Below, piece by piece: positions 62,486-64,000 of a stretch of DNA of 64,000 nt (the stretch's first letter is position 1; every line of letters begins with the position of its first letter). A program made the translations under genes and the position numbers. Source of the stretch: JAENVU01 sp031422675 (GTDB taxonomy: Bacteria > Actinomycetota > Acidimicrobiia > IMCC26256 > JAENVU01); contig JANPMG010000002.1 of assembly GCA_031422675.1 (NCBI GenBank), positions 4,881 through 68,880 on the forward strand. Reading direction: 5' to 3'. The notes under the pieces are model-generated. The model saw only the letters and a program-made list of their open reading frames with translations. It had not been told where the DNA came from and ran no database searches.

Positions 62486-63397
62486 GTGCGTGTTTCTCGT
62501 TTCCTCGGCGTCGCGGCCATCGGTACCGCGCTGATGGTCGTTGCCGCCGGATGTGGCAGCAGCTCGAACAAGAGTGCCGACAAGAAGGCCGAAACGCCGG
62601 CGGCCAAAGCGGACGACCACAAGATGGCGGACGACCATGGGATGTCCGCGCAAGAGATGAAGTGCATGGACAGCCAGTTCGCCAAGGACAACCCGGCCAA
62701 GTGCGAAGGCGCCGCGGTCGAGAAGCGGCCCTACACGCTGGCGAATCCGATCCGCTACACCGCCGACGGACTGGTCGACCCCGAAAGCGTGGACCTCTCG
62801 GGCGTTGCGGGGGTGGGCCCGACTCAGCAGAAGGCGGCCGAGGAACTGTTGATCTCGACGGCCAAGACACTCCCGAAGTGGGCCGACATCGAGACGGCCA
62901 AGGCCGCCGGGTTCCAGTCGATCGGCGACGGACCCACCGGTGAGGAGCACCTCCTCCGTTGGGATTGGGTGGAGGACGAGATCATCTTCGACCCGAACCA
63001 GCCGGAGTCGCTCGTCTACAAGGTGGACCGCGCCACCAACACCAAGACGCTCGAAGCCGCGATGTATATCCTCCCGCAGAAGTACACGTTGGACACTCCG
63101 CCGGCCGATCTGGACAGCCCGCTCGTGCAGTTCCACTACCACGACAACCTCTGCTTCTCCCCGGCCACACCCACCCAGGGCCCGCAAGTTCGGGGCCTGA
63201 CCAACGCCGCCGGTGAATGCGGCAAGTCCTTCAACGGTGAGCAGTTGACCAAGTTCAACCCCAACATCCAGGTGCACGTCTGGATTCGCAAGAACGATTG
63301 CGGTCCGTTCGCGTCGCTGCTCAACGTGGGTGCCGGTCAGATCAAGGACGGCACCGAGCGTTCCTGCGTCAAGGATCACTCCGAACTCGGTCTCTAA
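62486..63397 (+). CDS. lipoprotein of unknown function
   Basis: A 303-residue lipoprotein: signal with lipobox VVAAGC (C23), a Lys/Ala/His/Asp-rich linker to about residue 55 with several HKMADDHGM-type metal-ligand residues, then a globular domain with six cysteines (MKCMDSQFAK, AKCEGA, DNLCFSP, GECGKS, NDCGPF, RSCVKD) and FHYHDN. The His- and Met-rich linker hints at metal binding. I do not recognise the family. GTG 62486 follows GGGGG by 8 nt. Confidence 0.75.
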   Translation: MRVSRFLGVAAIGTALMVVAAGCGSSSNKSADKKAETPAAKADDHKMADDHGMSAQEMKCMDSQFAKDNPAKCEGAAVEKRPYTLANPIRYTADGLVDPESVDLSGVAGVGPTQQKAAEELLISTAKTLPKWADIETAKAAGFQSIGDGPTGEEHLLRWDWVEDEIIFDPNQPESLVYKVDRATNTKTLEAAMYILPQKYTLDTPPADLDSPLVQFHYHDNLCFSPATPTQGPQVRGLTNAAGECGKSFNGEQLTKFNPNIQVHVWIRKNDCGPFASLLNVGAGQIKDGTERSCVKDHSELGL

Positions 63398-63438
63398 CGC
63401 AGCCAAGCCATCGGTCCGGTGAAGCCGGACGGCCCGAG

Positions 63439-64000
63439 ATGATCGAGTTCACGAAGGCGCAGGCGCGACGGATCGCGCTCGGTGCCCAGGGCTTCGGTGT
63501 GCCCCGGCCCAAGGGCCGCGTGGATCGGCGCCACGTGCGCAAGGTGTTCGACCGGATCGGTGTGATCCAGATCGACTCCGTGAACGTGTTGGTCCGGTCG
63601 CAGGAACTGCCGCTCTTCGCGCGGCTGGGCCCGCACTCGCGGGATCTGCTTCCCCGGATGGTTGCCGCGGGCGAGCTGTTCGAGTACTGGGCGCACGAAG
63701 CGTCGCTGCTCCCCGTGGCGATGCACCCCCTCTTCCGCTGGAAGATGGCGTCGCGCGCCGGCATGTGGCGCGGCCTGGCGCGGCTCGCGGCGGAGCAGCC
63801 CGAACTCGTCGAGCAGTTGTTGGCCGAGGTGGATGAGCGCGGCCCGCTGGCGGCGAGTGACTTCGAAGGTCGGCGCGGGAAGTCCGGGCCGTGGTGGGGC
63901 TGGGACCACACGAAGCAAGCCCTCGAGGTGTTGTTCTTCTCCGGCGAGGTGTCGGCCCGGCGGCGAAGCAACTTCGAGCGCGAGTACGACCTGGTCCATC
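63439..64000 (+). CDS. winged-helix DNA-binding protein, YcaQ/AlkX family (partial)
   Basis: The first 187 codons lie in the window; the gene runs off the right edge. It starts MIEFTKAQARRIALGAQGF and has the family core HVRKVFDRIGVIQIDSVNVLVRSQELPLFARLGPH and ELFEYWAHEASLLPV. These are the HTH_42 proteins, among which E. coli YcaQ unhooks DNA interstrand cross-links as a glycosylase. The QxD-type catalytic segment (IQIDSVN) is present. ATG 63439 is the start. Confidence 0.9.
   Translation, partial: MIEFTKAQARRIALGAQGFGVPRPKGRVDRRHVRKVFDRIGVIQIDSVNVLVRSQELPLFARLGPHSRDLLPRMVAAGELFEYWAHEASLLPVAMHPLFRWKMASRAGMWRGLARLAAEQPELVEQLLAEVDERGPLAASDFEGRRGKSGPWWGWDHTKQALEVLFFSGEVSARRRSNFEREYDLVH

Overview
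The window is GC-rich DNA with GTG starts, tightly overlapping genes and paired GTGA/ATGA junctions. It carries a NarL-type regulator set, class III nucleotide cyclases, many acyl-CoA/steroid-type catabolic genes, sulfatases, and secreted PKD or Ig-like proteins. This suggests a free-living, high-GC actinobacterium, most like the Acidimicrobiia. That placement is inference from gene content and style; no rRNA, tRNA or phage/IS gene is visible.

Layout. 1-3.2 kb: start of a D-aminoacylase-type amidohydrolase (minus), an aldehyde dehydrogenase, trmL and a decayed ltrA. 3.2-7 kb: an AhpD/CMD-like gene, then a four-gene plus-strand operon (MaoC, DUF35, MaoC, Ltp2-like) that matches the steroid side-chain ChsH1/ChsH2/Ltp2 module, with ChsH2 split in two and a palindromic repeat at the split. 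7-14 kb: a secreted RTX protein, a NarL/NarX-type pair, P450 plus DinB-like gene, acyl-CoA dehydrogenase, VOC protein. 14-18 kb: a giant cyclase-ATPase-TPR regulator. 18-21.7 kb: secreted Ig-like protein, cold-shock protein, and a siderophore-interacting protein translationally coupled to a TlpA/DsbE-like lipoprotein whose CxxC motif reads UGA-x-x-C.

That last gene is the main discovery candidate. The in-frame TGA sits exactly where the first redox cysteine belongs, both flanks are intact in one frame, and a 6-bp GC stem with a GG-containing loop begins 10 nt downstream, as expected of a bacterial SECIS. It is best read as a selenoprotein.

21.7-22.4 kb is gene-poor and full of palindromes, with a repeated REP-like element. 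22.4-30 kb (minus): a Doc/RHH toxin-antitoxin pair whose operator overlaps the end of a PuuD-like gene, a PuuA-like glutamine synthetase, an SCP2-like protein, an unusual hexapeptide-transferase/toroid fusion, an Old Yellow Enzyme relative and a DapA-like aldolase. 30-36 kb: two sulfatases and a SRPBCC protein, divergent from a GH4 glycosidase, which looks like a sulfated-glycan or sulfate-ester locus. 36-38.5 kb: two broken genes (a membrane glycosyltransferase-like remnant and a frameshifted acyl-CoA dehydrogenase). 38.5-50 kb: assorted enzymes and secreted proteins, a second cyclase and a P460-type cytochrome. 49.7-56.3 kb: a signalling cluster (NarL regulator, stand-alone receiver, large histidine kinase, orphan ABC ATPase, receiver-cyclase fusion, and a divergent cyclic-nucleotide-binding protein). 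56.4-61.7 kb: a 1756-residue secreted protein built from three copies of a propeller/PKD/DNRLRE module behind a structured 5' leader. The end holds an HhH-GPD protein, a lipoprotein and the start of a YcaQ-like gene.
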